Shown here in pieces: positions 35,695 through 48,850 of a stretch of 64,000 nucleotides of DNA. Position 1 is the stretch's first letter. Every line of letters begins with the position of its first letter. This stretch comes from Colletes latitarsis (Eukaryota; Arthropoda; Insecta; Hymenoptera; Colletidae): positions 27,591,501-27,655,500 of the forward strand of contig NC_135137.1 of assembly GCF_051014445.1 (NCBI RefSeq), in the 5' to 3' direction. The position numbers were made by a program, and so were the translations under genes. The notes beneath the pieces were generated by a model that worked only from the letters and a program-made list of their open reading frames with translations, was not told where the DNA came from and did no database searches.

Positions 35695-37501
35695 TATTAG
35701 AGAAATATTATAAAAAAAAAAAAAATATAGAAAAAGAACATTATTAGAGAAATATTGAGAAAGTGCAAGTGCATATGAAGATCGTTCAATGAGTAAATGG
35801 ACAAACTGGTTCAAATAATATTAAAATGAGGACTTTTACACTTTTACAATTATTAATTAGCAAAAAACACGTGTCGATCGATTCTCAATTATTTCGATAT
35901 TTATAACCTCTTTCGATTATATGAATACTTTTCTTCACATATAATAAATTCGAATCTTTTCTAAAACACTAAATAACCTGAGATGAAAAATGGATTTTAT
36001 ACGACAATTCCTTTTATAATGGATAAACAATTTGCAAATATCAACGTACTAAACATTGCTTTAAGTTGTACTACAAAACTCAACACAAACTTACGAGATT
36101 ATCTAATATATGTAAAAAAAACGTGTCTAAAACATTTATCATAACTACAGACCTAACTTCTTACTACTTATAAGCCAATCGGTAACTTACTTATTCCAGC
36201 AAAATCAATTCAACTGTTATTTCATTCTTGATAACGCATAATATTATCAAAGGGTATCATTACGCGTAAGTATCAAACCGATTTCCTTTGTTATAATTTT
36301 CTCATGAATATCAACAACTTTTAATATCGTTTACGCGGGGAAACGACGCGTAATCATCGTAAAGTATTATCGCCTCCATTACGTGCCATAATGACAGCAC
36401 TAAATCTGATTATTCGTCGATAAATGTAATTTCAATAACATTACAATAGAAAGTTACAGCTGAAATTATTCGATGATTATTAATTACGACGTAAATCATC
36501 GATATATCGTAATATAATCGCTTAATAATTTCCTCGCCCGTCAGTGCATAATGCGAAACGAATATCCGCATAGACTCCCATGGAACACGTTCACAGGATT
36601 AACGCAGGTCCCTTCGTCTCGTACGAAGGGAAAACGATCTCTATATGCGCATTTCGTTTTCACGTTTCACGATCGAGAAACGCGATAAACGAAACCTATT
36701 TCGAATAGCTCGATGCCATATCGTTACCGACGATAATGTTGTCCTGTTGCGCAAACCAATCGAAAGACAATCTATTGTATTTAAATCGCACCCGTAACCG
36801 TGGAGACACGTTCGATCAGGCAAACCGTAGAACGATTTGTACACGAATGACACTTCGTAACTGTCAGATCGAGTTCAGCTATCCCGATTAAAAACCACAC
36901 GCATTATTTGTTTACACGTGCAACCACGCGCCTTTGCAAATCGAGAGCCTCTTTCCTGCGACTCCACAGGTGTCGAAAATTTTGCTGTGCAGTATTTTAC
37001 TCCCGTATCCACGCACGATACAATAAATTCTCAAATAAAGAGAACATGGACAGTGTTAAATAATTTTTGCTCAATCGTAGAACTTACGATGGCTAACTAA
37101 AATTTCTAAACCGATAAGATGTATCTTTCTCCCTAGAATATATTTGGCTTCATAGGTTAAGTGTCATATATACACTTTTTTACGAAACGACAAATCAAAG
37201 GAAAGAAAACTTTATTTAATATTCAAATACACACACAAAGTGCGTGTAAGGCATAAATATTGATAAATTGAATCCACATAATCGAAGGATTTATTGTATC
37301 GTGTCTTCTATATATTTTTTGCGTCTGCGTAGAAAAATTCGCGATCTATCGTTGAAACGTCGTGTTTGCTTTGGAGCAAATCACGAGGCTGCTCGTTCGA
37401 CTTGGTTTTATCGCGTTTCTTGAGAGGCAACGGCACCGCGATTCGACGGAGAATTGAATTACACGTAGGCTGGAAAACGAATCACTTTTGCTGAAACTCA
37501 C
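35695..37501. other. stretch without recognised coding exon
   Basis: AT-rich to about 36530, then GC-richer (36540-36990 and 37330-37501). A poly-A run lies at 35711-35724. If the candidate first exon at 37502-37705 is real, this stretch is its first intron. A 70-codon minus frame at 36641-36853 has no recognisable domain. Confidence 0.4.
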
Positions 37502-37705
37502 CGGTACGATCGAGATGATCCGAAGCGGCGATCGAAAATCCAGTCGGCGGATCGAGGGCCGGCGTCCCGCCGTGCCGACGCACTGAACGGTTTCAAACAC
37601 TTCCGATGTCTCCTGAGTGGCACACCAGCGAAAATTTACACGACTCGCGGGATCGAGTCAATCTCATAATCGCGATCACCGTAACCGATCTCTAAACTTG
37701 ACACT
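37502..37705 (-). promoter_or_regulatory. candidate promoter and non-coding first exon, minus strand
   Basis: On the minus strand AGTTCAGTGTCAAG places an arthropod initiator (TCAGT) at 37707-37703, giving a possible start at 37705. The following 204 bases are GC-rich and end in ACCG|GTGAGTTTC, a strong splice donor (GT at 37501-37500). The only short frame inside (ATGAGATTG, 24 codons) would be an upstream frame. The gene it would serve lies at lower coordinates and was not found. The structure is inferred from motifs only. Confidence 0.4.
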
Positions 37706-38106
37706 GAACTAGTTTTTTAAATCGAAACGACACGGCGGCGCGCCGAACACGACGCTAAAACGCCAAACTATCGTGGCAACGGGTGCTTCGCTACTGTATG
37801 ACGGTGTGCAGGGGTTCATTGTGTGCTCGCCTTTCCGACCGGTGATTGGTGGAGGGGATGACGGGGGACAGATGGTAGCCACGGAAGTTACCGACGAGAA
37901 CCGACCGACACCGAGGCTGATTCATAGTTGCTTCGTAAGATGGTGCGTCGATACGATCGGGAAAGGTTAAGAATTTCTATCCATTTAATATTTCGAATTT
38001 TATTGTTTCTGCAACACATATTAAAACTGAGATTATAATTTAAGTAGAGATGCACTTATTACTGGATTATTCAAACTTTTATTTTGGAAAATTATATACA
38101 CTTTGG
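37706..38106. other. intergenic DNA between candidate promoter and ZMAT5 3' end
   Basis: 37706-37970 is GC-rich (upstream of the candidate minus-strand start). It contains a 65-codon plus-strand frame with no resemblance to known proteins. 37971-38106 is AT-rich downstream sequence of ZMAT5. Confidence 0.4.
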
Positions 38107-38112
38107 TTTATT
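38107..38112 (-). terminator. poly(A) signal of ZMAT5
   Basis: AATAAA on the minus strand, about 60 bases past the ZMAT5 stop codon, which is a normal distance for a compact insect 3' UTR. Other AT-rich hexamers further on could also serve. Confidence 0.5.
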
Positions 38113-38173
38113 TACATTTACTTGCTTTCAACCTGTATTAGGATTTTAAAATCCTGGTAATAATTCGTGTGTA

Positions 38174-38887
38174 TTAACCCCATTCTTTAAAAGTTGAGGT
38201 ATTTGCTAGGCTTTCTGGCGTAATAGGCCATAACGATGGTGGTAACATTGCATAATCGTGCATTTCCAGTGGTCTATACCACGTGGGATAATTAAGTTCC
38301 TCTGAACCGCTTGAATTTGCATTAGGTTCAAAATATTCTTTAATAATATCGTCAGGATTCGGCCAGCCATTTTCAGGCGTAAACTGTGATCTTGACTGGT
38401 TTCTTGTTTCAACTGTAAATAAAACTCGTGCAACTATACGGTATAAGATTATTCTTATTTTAAAAATAACCATGATTGTTACCAAGATGTTGTAGTTCCC
38501 ATATCATGTGAGGTGTGTAATGGGAAAATCTGCATCCAAGACCGAATGCACAATCACCGATGGTTAAATAACGTTTACATGGCGTTTTTGCACATTCTTC
38601 CTTTAATATAATTTCTGGGTCTACAAATATTAATAAAATACAATGTCTATACGATTAATACTAAAACATAGTAATGAACATTTTAAGGTTATGTTCGCAA
38701 CTTATTTAATATTATAGCGATTTGAAACGTTTTAGAAGTATAAAGTTATTAAACAATTACCTTTGTACATATTGTAATGATCTGCGCGATTTTTTGCATG
38801 TTGCAAACTCGAAAGGTGTTTTTTTCTAGCTTCTGGATCATCCTTAAAGGATCTGTCGCAATAAGCGCAATAATATCTTTTACCCAT
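38174..38887 (-). CDS. U11/U12 snRNP 20 kDa protein (ZMAT5 homologue), three exons
   Basis: Coding exons on the minus strand are 38761-38887, 38483-38620 and 38174-38412. Introns are 140 and 70 bases, with GT donors (AAAG|GTAATT, CTTG|GTAACA) and AG acceptors (TTGTAG, TTACAG). Joined, they give 167 codons, close to human ZMAT5 (170). The start MGKRYYCAYCDRSF matches the family N-terminus. A U1-type C2H2 finger uses C7, C10, H24 and H30. A CCCH finger uses C57, C66, C72 and H76 (C-x8-C-x5-C-x3-H). The C-terminal part is rich in proline and tryptophan and ends in KEWG, like the family's WG end. The protein is known as a component of the U11/U12 di-snRNP that recognises minor (U12-type) introns in the nucleus. 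No break or missing key residue is seen. It is a stand-alone gene, not nested in an element. Confidence 0.95.
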
Positions 38888-39168
38888 GAGTGGTTAAATT
38901 ATACTAAAATCCGGGAAAGAGTTATTTTGTGTCATAAATATCCAGATCTGAATTGAAAAGTAGCGATTTCAAAAATTCACAACATCTTTGACATCTTGTC
39001 AAAGACATGAATGGAGAAACCATCGGTTTCAAAGCTACTGATGCGACATCTAGTGTACAAATCGATTAAAGGGTATTTGAATATAAATATTGCGCGCGAT
39101 AATAAACTTCGTTCGATTTGTTTATTTTTCTATTAAAAAAATAATTGATCTGACACTTTCTCCCGTAT
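38888..39168. promoter_or_regulatory. upstream region of ZMAT5
   Basis: The ZMAT5 promoter must lie here if the annotated ATG is in the first exon. No TATA box is at a clear distance. GATGCGACATCTAGTG at 39038-39053 and the inverted pair GACATCTTGTCAAAGACATG near 38990 are the only distinctive motifs. Confidence 0.35.
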
Positions 39169-39571
39169 ATAGGGTATTTCAGAAATACATGTAAATACTT
39201 AGAGAATTGAATGTACCTACAAAAATAACAAAAATATCCCCTATGCACCTCACTTTTCGAATTATGGATGATTTAAAATGGACACTCTCAAACCTATTTT
39301 GTATCTTTTCTTGCAATTTATGTAGATCATTAATGTGCATTGAATACACAATAGGTTTTAAAAGGGAATTCTACTGTAAATTTTTCAACAAATATATTCT
39401 TTTTTTACATTTTTTTGAAAAACGGTTACACGTGCAGTAATTTATATCCAAATTAGTTAAGTTAAGCTTGTTTTTTTTCATATTTTTTTAGTTCGTGAAA
39501 ACTAAGACACTTTTTAGGTATTTTAGTGTATAGTATCTTTAAGTATTTACATATATTTTTAACACGCCCTG
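39169..39571. mobile_element. 403-bp TA-flanked miniature element
   Basis: The left part ATAGGGTATTTCAGAAATAC, with ATGTAAATACTTA, pairs with the inverted right end CAGGGCGTGTTAAAAATATA, with ATGTAAATACTTA. The right end is followed by TA (39572-39573). The terminus CAGGG resembles but differs from the GTGTTCGGCC family. The interior is T-rich with no transposase. Confidence 0.65.
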
Positions 39572-42500
39572 TATATTCTTCAAATAAGTTACCAGTATGC
39601 ATGGTTAATTGAAAAAAAACGAAGAAATGACGGGTTCAGAGCAATTAATTTAATTGAAGGTGCATTTTTAATGCTTCACAGTATAAATCGGAATTTTTTT
39701 TTTGTACACTTAATGGGTATTTATTTTAAACAAACAGATTACGTACATGATACTGCTCATTTAAACGTTACAGTTGTTTGTTACATCCTTAGAATATAAT
39801 TTACCGCAACATATTGTGTATTACTAATCTATATCTGTGTGGTATCGTCACGTACCGAAGAAAATGCCTATAATTTATTACAACACCTTCTCAGTTAATT
39901 TCAAAAGACATCGTTGCAACTACAGAAGCTCCAATATATTTAAACATTTCTTTAATTATACATTAGTAGTACGCATCCCTCGAACAACAATTTTACTTGC
40001 GTCAAGTAAAATTGTATATTCCGTTCATTCATTTGCTTCCAAGTCGCGCTCTTGGAAATATCATTCTCCCATTCTTATGGAATATATTTTATTATGCTCG
40101 ATTTGAATTTTACACCTTTCGTTCCCGATCGATAAAATCCTAATAATAATTGCTATTCAAATCTCACGCATTGTTCTCCAATATGCCTGAAAAACGAACA
40201 ATTAAATTCTTCGTCCAAATGTAAAGCCGATCCTCACCAAGCGGCAGTAATAAAGAGCAGCTGTTGTATTGTGTCGTTGACGGAGATCATAAATATATTT
40301 GATAATATTAATATTATTATACACATATAATATATATAATATAAATACAATATTAATAGTATTAATATATGTATATAGTGTCAATATGGATTATAATAAT
40401 ATTTCATACAGGAGCCTCTTAATTTGTGTAGCATACAAATATTATTATAACAGGAATATAATATTATAAATAGATTTAATATATTAGAGTCTTTTCTATA
40501 TAATTTTAGCGTGTCGTTGCCGAGACTCGACGTGTCGCAGTGTGAATCGGCTTTCAATATCGCGCGTCAAAATTTTCTTTCGTTATTCGTTAAAATTTCA
40601 TTTCAATTTCTTTTCATCGAATCGATTCACTCGCGACGAGTTACTTTCCATAGACATTTTCGACGATAGCAACGTCTTTGTTAGTTTCCTACAAGTAGTA
40701 AGTGGTAATCTATGAGGTAACGTGAAAATGCAAGAGAGTAGGGATCAAAAAATGCACGAACGATAGTGAAATCGCGCGAACGACACATCGCACACCAGAA
40801 AATCGGAAAAAATTGTGATTCAAGTCTGCAAACTTTTTCTTGCCGGTCTTCTTCGATAACGAGCAGTCGAAATATACAATATCGCGAAAATTAACAACGA
40901 TACGGGGTTTCCCTCGGTTCTAGCACATTTTATAACAAAGTACAGAAGCATTTTCATAGGACTTCCGGTTCAATAGGAATTCGACCTTTCAAAGATAAAA
41001 AATTTGCTCACAGTGCAATAGCTGCGTCCACAAAGTACGTCAAACGATAATTAACTTCTCTTACAATGTGTTCCTCGGTACGCGAATTCTGTACAATATA
41101 AAAATTTCCTTTTATTTTTTAAAATTATTTTTAAAGTCCAACGACCCCCCAACGAAATATTCGCGCGAAATGTTTCCCGCGTCACGACCGTCGACAAGTG
41201 CGAGATTTTGTTTACCATTTCCAAGGATTTCATTTGTGCGCGTCGTTGCGTTGCTTTCGAGGGTAGAATTCTATTTTACGTTCAATAGAAACGAGATACG
41301 TGACAACGCACGGCAGAGATTGGTGACGCATACCGAAACTATTTACAGGGGAAATAAACGACAACCAATGTCAGGACTTGGGTCATTACGGAGAATGATA
41401 AAATGATAACAGCTCTTGCTGCACATTTAATGCTATCACGATAGACCCATGTCATACATTATGTAATAATTCGAGGACAGAAATACATGCATATTAAAGT
41501 CGCTCGATAGTTTCACGAAGATTTCGCGATTTCATCACTGAGGGGAACCACACGGGTCAACAGAATATAGCTATACTATTGCAGAGCAAAATAATAAATA
41601 TAATCAATACTTCTTAAACCAAGAATTTAAATATTCTATTTAACGAATGAATATTTCGTAAAATTTTTGTTAAAATTAATACTGTATTTTCAGAAGTGAT
41701 GAAATACAGAGTTGATTGTTAAACTGGAACTTTGAAAATTTTGTAGATAACGATTTTAAAGGTTTTAAGATCACCGTCAGTTTCTTAAATTAATTGTTTT
41801 TGTATAATAAAAATTGCGGATAATATTAAAGTATTACATATTTGAGAAAAAATCTACAAATGGAATTAATCGACGATTAACGCCTTTTTACAATAACAAG
41901 AGGAGAAGACCACTGTGTGATTGTGTAAAAATATAGTTTACAAGTAATTTATTATAAAATTATTTTAAAAAATGATATTTTATAAGAAACAGTTTAGAAT
42001 AATATGAAATGGAAGACTCATCGTTAAAGAAATATGGGCTCTGAAGAATAATTTTCGAGGTTTTAAGTTTATAAATTGAGATTAGGTTTTATGACAGCGT
42101 ATTCAACTAAACTTCAAAGAAGTTTAATAATAATACTACTAATAATTAATCATATATTTATGCAATAGTAGAAGTATATGTTTTTTACTTCTATTAAGGA
42201 AATTTTAAAGAAAATGAAATGAAAAATGATAAAAACATCGTCGACAAAAAATTTCACTACTCAAAGTTGACACTTAATGAAACAAAATACAATAATTAGG
42301 ATACAACATATTTAAATGTCGTACTATTTAATACGACGTAATTCATTTTAATATTATCCACAATATTTCTTTTAGAGAAATGGTCTGCATTTAAAAAGTT
42401 GAGGGTGACTCGAATTTTCGGAAGTACCAGTGACAGAACAATATTAATAGTGTATTAATATTGCTCCCTCTGAACTACGATGTTAAGAATATTCTTCGAA

Positions 42501-44650
42501 ACTGAATTTAATTGAAATCAATATTCACCAAGTGGTCAAAGAAGTTTCAATCCCTTGCTTTACCCTGTATATTATACGTTTTAATGATAATTTTTTAACC
42601 AGTTTATTTTACAACTAACAAATAAAATATACGTGTCAAAACACATCTTAGAAAAAAGGAAGAAATATTGCATATTTAACAAAATGATAGTTTAACTGGT
42701 TAAGCTTGTACTGTACAGTATCATCTAACTAAATCGCCAATTGAATCTGCTTACGTTTAATTTTCTGTATTACTTTATAAAGCAATAATAGTGGGGATGA
42801 AACCGGTTCAGTTATCGAATGAAAAATTACATCAATTAGCTATTGTACCGTAAACATGAGATTTTAAAACATCGTATAGCTTAATCCTTGAGTAGCAAAT
42901 TCCGAATTTTTTATCTAATGAAAATAATGTATTTAGTTTCTTTCAAATTTATTTAAAGAGTAGCCAATCATGCAACATTATTCCAGTGGGGATTCGCTAG
43001 ATCACGAGCCCATTTAAGGGTTAATGGACGATAAAATCATCCCTGAATAGGCGGTCCTCTAATTATTTCGATCAGTATTATATCCAATATCCGTAATATT
43101 TCATAATAAAATCATTAAACGTAAGAAGATCGTTTTTCTTTAAATTGTTTATCGTACTGAATTACGCTAGATTCTTTAAGCGAGCTTTAGGACGATCGTA
43201 CCGAGTAAATCAATCGAAAGTCAGAAAGAAATGAAAATGCAGGTCAAAAGGTTAAAATGGCGGAAAGGGGGTGGCTCGAGTGCCCGTAACGATGATAAAA
43301 AGTGGTGTTGAATTTCTAGGCTTGCTAAAAACAACGTATGTACATATACTGTTCCATCGACCAGCTCGATCGAATCAAACCCGATAGAAGGTAAAACAAC
43401 GCGGACTAGACGAGAACAAAAAGATAAAAACGCGGGCGTTCGTTATATATAGCAATTCGAATGGAGTGTTGAACGTCTCACGATTATTGCATCTACGGGT
43501 TCGTGAACGTTTCACTCGTGTATCCATTTAAAGTGCATCGCGACGTGTGATCTAACGCGTAAAAATATTTCTCATTTCGTCGTTGGAAAATAATTCGTGT
43601 ATCAACACGGCATAATGGATGTTTTTAACGTTAGAACGATGGTAACTCCGGCGATACATCTATCGATTAAACACACATGCACGAGCGTGCGTTCTCCACT
43701 TTCATCGAAGACAATTTGTTGGGTAAAATAATCCTTTTTAGTAATTTCTCTCGTAGATTTACAGTATACACATATACATATACCTTTCCGCGAGCATTTA
43801 CTACAAGCTTAAGACACTGAAAAGTTTGGATATTTTCGGAAAAAAGTATGTAAGTTTAGATTAAAAGCGTATATAAACGATATCGTACAGTTTGAATTTC
43901 TATCGAACGCGTGACCTCTGAAATTTTATAACGTAAGGCGGTAACAATTTTTCTTTTAATTAATTATTTATATTGCACTTCGAGCAGTACAATTTCTTTT
44001 TAATATATTCTGCAAGTTTAAAATTACATGCTTTTTTACTTTGAAAATAGTTCTTTAGACACGTATAATTTTTGTACGAGTCACGATATTACAGATCCTC
44101 GTGCTTGAACAACCATTATTTTGAGATGGTTTAAATTTTCGTTCAAGCATATAATAAATTGTAAAATTTTATATTTATCTGTGTAATAAGATTGATTCAA
44201 CGATAGCATTGGAATTCGAAAATGAATGTTCGCAACCGTCTTTAATTGATTTTCAAATTCAATTTTCATCTTTGTTCGGTTTTCTGAGGTAATTTACACC
44301 GAATGTTTGATACGCGTATCAAGTACTCGATTCTTAACAATATTGTACTGTTGAATTATGGTTACGTTTCCATTATTCTTTTATATCTCGTGACAGGAAT
44401 TTTTATAAGATCGAATAGTGCTCTAAATAAATACGTAGCATATTTTTTCATATGAATTTTCATGTGTTTTTTAAAAAATAACAATTAACACCTTGATACT
44501 TTCTTTATTTTATTTGTATCTTATTCGTATTTTGTATAAACTCGATACGTTCAATGTAAACGTGACCGTCGTTCGGTGTAAATGCAATCAAAGTAAATGC
44601 TTGGCGAGTACTATTTTGGTCCGCGTATCAAAATTAAGCGCGGTATGAGC
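39572..44650. other. long stretch without recognised gene
   Basis: AT-rich overall; 40280-40500 is almost pure A/T. GC-richer parts lie at 40500-41420 and 43180-43700. The latter includes a TATATATA at about 43444. CAATATTAATA...TATTAATATTG at 42440-42464 is a short palindrome. CCCTGTATATTATACG at 42562 looks like a lone element end. Open frames here (largest 112 codons at 41068-41406, plus) have no family resemblance. Confidence 0.4.
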
Positions 44651-45963
44651 CAGTGATGCACAAAGTCTCTTTCATCGAGTTCATTCGACTCGCGAAATGA
44701 AGTTAAAGACAAATTCAGAACTTTATACGAAAGGAATGAATACTATAATTATTGTGTAATTGTAAAATTTAAACCAGACGATACGGTAATATTCTATAAA
44801 AATATGATTACCATTTCTTATTTAACAGCACTTCACATTTAATTTCTAAATAGAATACAAACAAAACTATCACTTAATTGAAATATAAAAATCTGAATGT
44901 TATCGTGTACCTTGCTGATGATAAACAATTTGCAATTAACAAAGGAAGAATTTTTTCCTTTTTACATACTTTTGCAAAATATCAGAGTATACGTCCTTCT
45001 TGGTACATACGAAGTGTTAGGTGCAGATGTTTGATAATGCCACAATTGTAAATAAATGATGAAAGAGCCCTTGAGTACACGAACCATCTGCTTACACCAC
45101 GATATAGAAGATAAGTCAAGTAACTTGCGTATTTATATTGTTTTCAGAAACGATTTAAGCAGGGCTTCCAAAGCGACAACATAAGAATCTACGAGTTTTT
45201 GTTTTCGTAAATCTTCAGATCCATCTTTAATTTAGTTTACTCACAATACAATAGTCGTTTTGCCTGTTGTTCAGTGAGTATTCAGACGAAATGCTATAGT
45301 AACGTGACCTCTTAATTTTGAGTATGAAAATTTATATCGATGGAATGTAACGGTTTGGTCAACATAGATTTTCGCGCTTCAGGTCATTTGAATCTCAATG
45401 CCCGATAAATGTTGAGCAAAAAAACTATTGTAGAGTTGTAGGCAACAAAATTAAAGGTGACTTTAAATTCACTTAAACAAAGACGCATAAAGAACATTGA
45501 AAAACGAAAAGAACAAATAAAGATGAACAAGTAACGTGTTTTATCTTGTACACTGTGTACAGCCCGAGGTACGTAACGTTAATTACTTTTTGAAAGTCAT
45601 CAAGTATCTACGTTTTATATTTTCCATATTCTATTAGAGACCTGTACTCTATCCTCCAGCAAAAGTACACTATAATCGAAGGAGTACAGATTGTGTACAG
45701 AGTATCTTAACTCTATCGTAAAATGACCAGTCTCACTCGTCGTAATTTCTTTGTGTCAAAGTTGCATACATTTTCAAATCTATGAAACAGTATACGTTTG
45801 AAAAATTATGGTTGAATCGTACAAAGGGTTAAGAAACCTTGTGGACATGTTCCAAACGAGTTCGATGTTAATTTAAATTTAACTATGTCATTTTGTTTTC
45901 GTCCTGGCGTGCAAGAAATATTATCTTATTGGACCAAGCAACGAAAAAGTTTGTGCATCACTG
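44651..45963. mobile_element. hAT-like non-autonomous element
   Basis: CAGTGATGCACAAA at 44651 is matched exactly in inverted form at the right end (TTTGTGCATCACTG, ending at 45963), with weaker similarity a little further in. CAGNGNNGCNCAAA is the known hAT terminal style. The adjacent 8-mers GTATGAGC (left) and GTGTAAAC (right) agree at 5 of 8 positions, all differences being transitions, as expected for a decayed 8-bp target duplication. No transposase frame is visible in the 1.3-kb interior. Confidence 0.65.
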
Positions 45964-48418
45964 GTGTAAACCGAATCACTGTCCCGAATAGATGAGAATG
46001 TCCGCCATTCCTTGTCTCGAGCGGTCACGTGCGGACGTTTGATATTTCAACTAACCCGTCGATTCTTCGTCTCGGTCGCCTGCGTGCATCGCGCGCCCGT
46101 TCGTGAATGCATCGTTCAGGAATGGTTCGATAGGAATGGCCGAGTCGCTGGGTCGTCGAGTCTCGACGGTGTTTCGCACAGTGAAAATTATACAAGGTTA
46201 AACACGCTCTATTACCGGCACGCACAAAATACAATGGAAACTCGTACAGAAATCCTCGGTTGGCTTCGTCGATCGTCGATTAATTTCACGTTGATTTTCA
46301 TTCCCGTGGTCCGGCAATAATATAGAATGTAATTTGTTCAAGTCAATAATAAATCATACAGCGAAATTGTAAAACTGTTTCGATATTAATATACACGCAC
46401 GAGATTCCCCGTGACCGCGTGGCGAGCTTCACTTGGGGGTTCCCCTACGGTCGACCAGCACTCTCACGTAAAGCGCCATCGTGCGGTCGTATGCGCGCCA
46501 TAATTCCTCCGCATTACGATTTTTGGGGGCCACGCACGCGATGATTTGTCCTACGACGAGTCGTACGTCGAGTTGCAGAAATAATTGTACAACACACGGT
46601 ATACAACAACCGTAACTATACAATTATCGTTGAAACAGTTGTGTTTAGCGATGGAACTAATCCAATTACATACTCATTAATCCTGAAAGAGCTATCATAT
46701 CGAAGACTGAGGGGGCTGTCGAGCCCGCTTATGTTTTCCATATTATTGATCGTACTACTATTTTAATACTAATTTCGTATGTTAAGAAACAAATATATTC
46801 ATTTTTGTTTTAAGTAAATTTTACTATATTAATCCTTTCGTGTCTTGTCTTTTTTATATATAATCTTTGATAAATATTCGTAGAAAACGATTCAATACAG
46901 CATTTGTATCTTCGTTATAAAATTAAAATTTGATAACATACGACCGACTTATGGCAATGCAGAATTGATCCTCGTTTGTAGATTGCCGACGAAACTCTTT
47001 GAATTTGTAAAACACGACAGAATCTATCAATTCGCAAGCAGACATTAATATTGTAATTACAAAATTGATTAAAGATCGAGTTAAAAGTTTTGTCGTCGAT
47101 GGCGTACCAATATGGCGCGAACAACACACCAAACGAAGATCACATTGCAAGTAACCATCGTCAAACGTTACAACGTTTCTATTTTGTTATTTTAACGAGA
47201 TTCTCCATCGAAAACCGATTCTTAAACACCAATTTTTACTAAATGCGGCAATAAATAATTTGTTGAACATATTTTTCAAGAAAGAAATAGCATAAACATC
47301 TTTCTCTTAGTCTTTCTAGGATTAATGTCGATACGTATCAATTTTCAAGCACTATGTCGAGGTATCAAAAGAGGTATTGAAGTAAGTCGTTATTAATACG
47401 ATTCGAACAAGTATCATCGAGACCTCGACAAGGCAACGACGTAGCTGGTCTAGTATCACAGTTGGACATTATAAGAATAACTTCGAATACAGTTAGTCCT
47501 CGAGTTACGCAATGGTGTTCCACTTATGTCCCGATACGTGTTTTGTACATGCATACGTATTCGCTTATGAAACAATGTTTCCTTTTCTTCAATCTTTTCA
47601 CAAAGGAGTACGTATGGATCTGTTCGACTTTAATTTACTTTCGAAACCCAGATTGCACACCGAATATATTGTAGGGGGAAGGGAAAAATAGTCCTTACAG
47701 GAACTGCTAGTCATACTTATCCATCTTCCTCGCTTCTTGCAATACAATTTATACAATTCGATTTATGCTGGAAGCTCCAGAACCAATTGACAGCGTAAGT
47801 GGAGGACTTACTGTATATGTTTATCTAGATAATACTTTGAATAAAACTGTGTCATTTGAATAATTCGTCTGAACAATTATTATTTGTTATTCGTAGTATT
47901 GGCATGTAACGAATAAAAGTTTGTCATCGCTGGTCGCAACACCAACTTTTTTATTTTAAACAGTTATTAAGCTCGATGTAATCGATACGTACCGACAGTC
48001 GCGTCTTTCGACACGTTTCAAATCGTTTCTAATCGTTCCATTTTATGGACGCAAGAGAAACAATTTGCAAGGCGAATGTTTCGATAGTGTCTAAACACGT
48101 CTTAGTCCCATCGCTAGTAGTTTCAACGGTAGTTGCACAAATTATCGTACGAAAAATCGATACGTTCGTGCTCCCCATTAGACGAGTCTCGTGTCGAATG
48201 GATTCACATGGTTTGCTCGAGAAAATGCATTTTATTAAGAATATATCGAAAGGCTCTCGAGCCAATTATTTTTGCCTCGTTTCCGTTTTTATTTCCATCT
48301 CGTTATTTCGAGTAGCTTGGACTTGGAATATTCAGGCAGCCCTTTTCGTGTAATTGCTCGTTCGCCCTCGGGACCAGAGACGCGCAAAATTATTTTGATA
48401 AACATTCTTTATAAAAAA
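45964..48418. other. stretch without recognised gene
   Basis: 45985-46330 and 46385-46600 are GC-richer, with overlapping frames of 60-100 codons that I cannot assign. 47836-47930 has ATTATTTGTTATTCGTAGTA and AACGAATAAAAGTTTG motifs related to the repeat at 48419-48850. Confidence 0.4.
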
Positions 48419-48850
48419 AACAGGAAGATAAAGCACCGTTTATCCGTTATCGGTTAAATTAAAATAAAAATTTTGGTTATCGAGTTAAAAAATTTTTGCA
48501 AGTTTAACCGTTCGATCGAGTAAGCGTTACGAATAAATTGCTATACATTGGTTTCATTGGTTATCTATTATTCAAATAAACTTCTTATCCACATAGAAAT
48601 TTCGGATAACGAATAAAAGATACACTGTTTATTTGTTACTCGTTAAATTTAAACGTTAGTTATAGAATTTTGAAATGTTCGTTGGTTTTTGGGTGAAATT
48701 TTTTATCTAGGATAGAAACTTCGAGTAACGAATAAAAGATAAAGTTATTCGTTGAATGAAAATTGGAATTTGTTTAACCGAATACACGTCACGAATGAAT
48801 CACTGCACGGCGATATTGTTCGTAATTTATTATTCAAACGAAATTTTGTC
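48419..48850. repeat. diverged tandem repeat related to the 61805-62720 array
   Basis: About three units of roughly 130-150 bases share GTAACGAATAAAAGATA, GAGTAAGCGTTACGAATAAA / CGAATACACGTCACGAATGA and TTATTCAAA motifs. The same order (GAATAAACGTCATGAATAAT, then TTATCATTTGAATAA) is the core of the 153-bp array at 61805-62720. The units here are strongly diverged. Confidence 0.6.

Noticed and set aside
44902..44945. A YLADDKQF-like reading reminiscent of a reverse transcriptase YADD box.
   Set aside because: No neighbouring reverse transcriptase motifs in any frame; probably chance.
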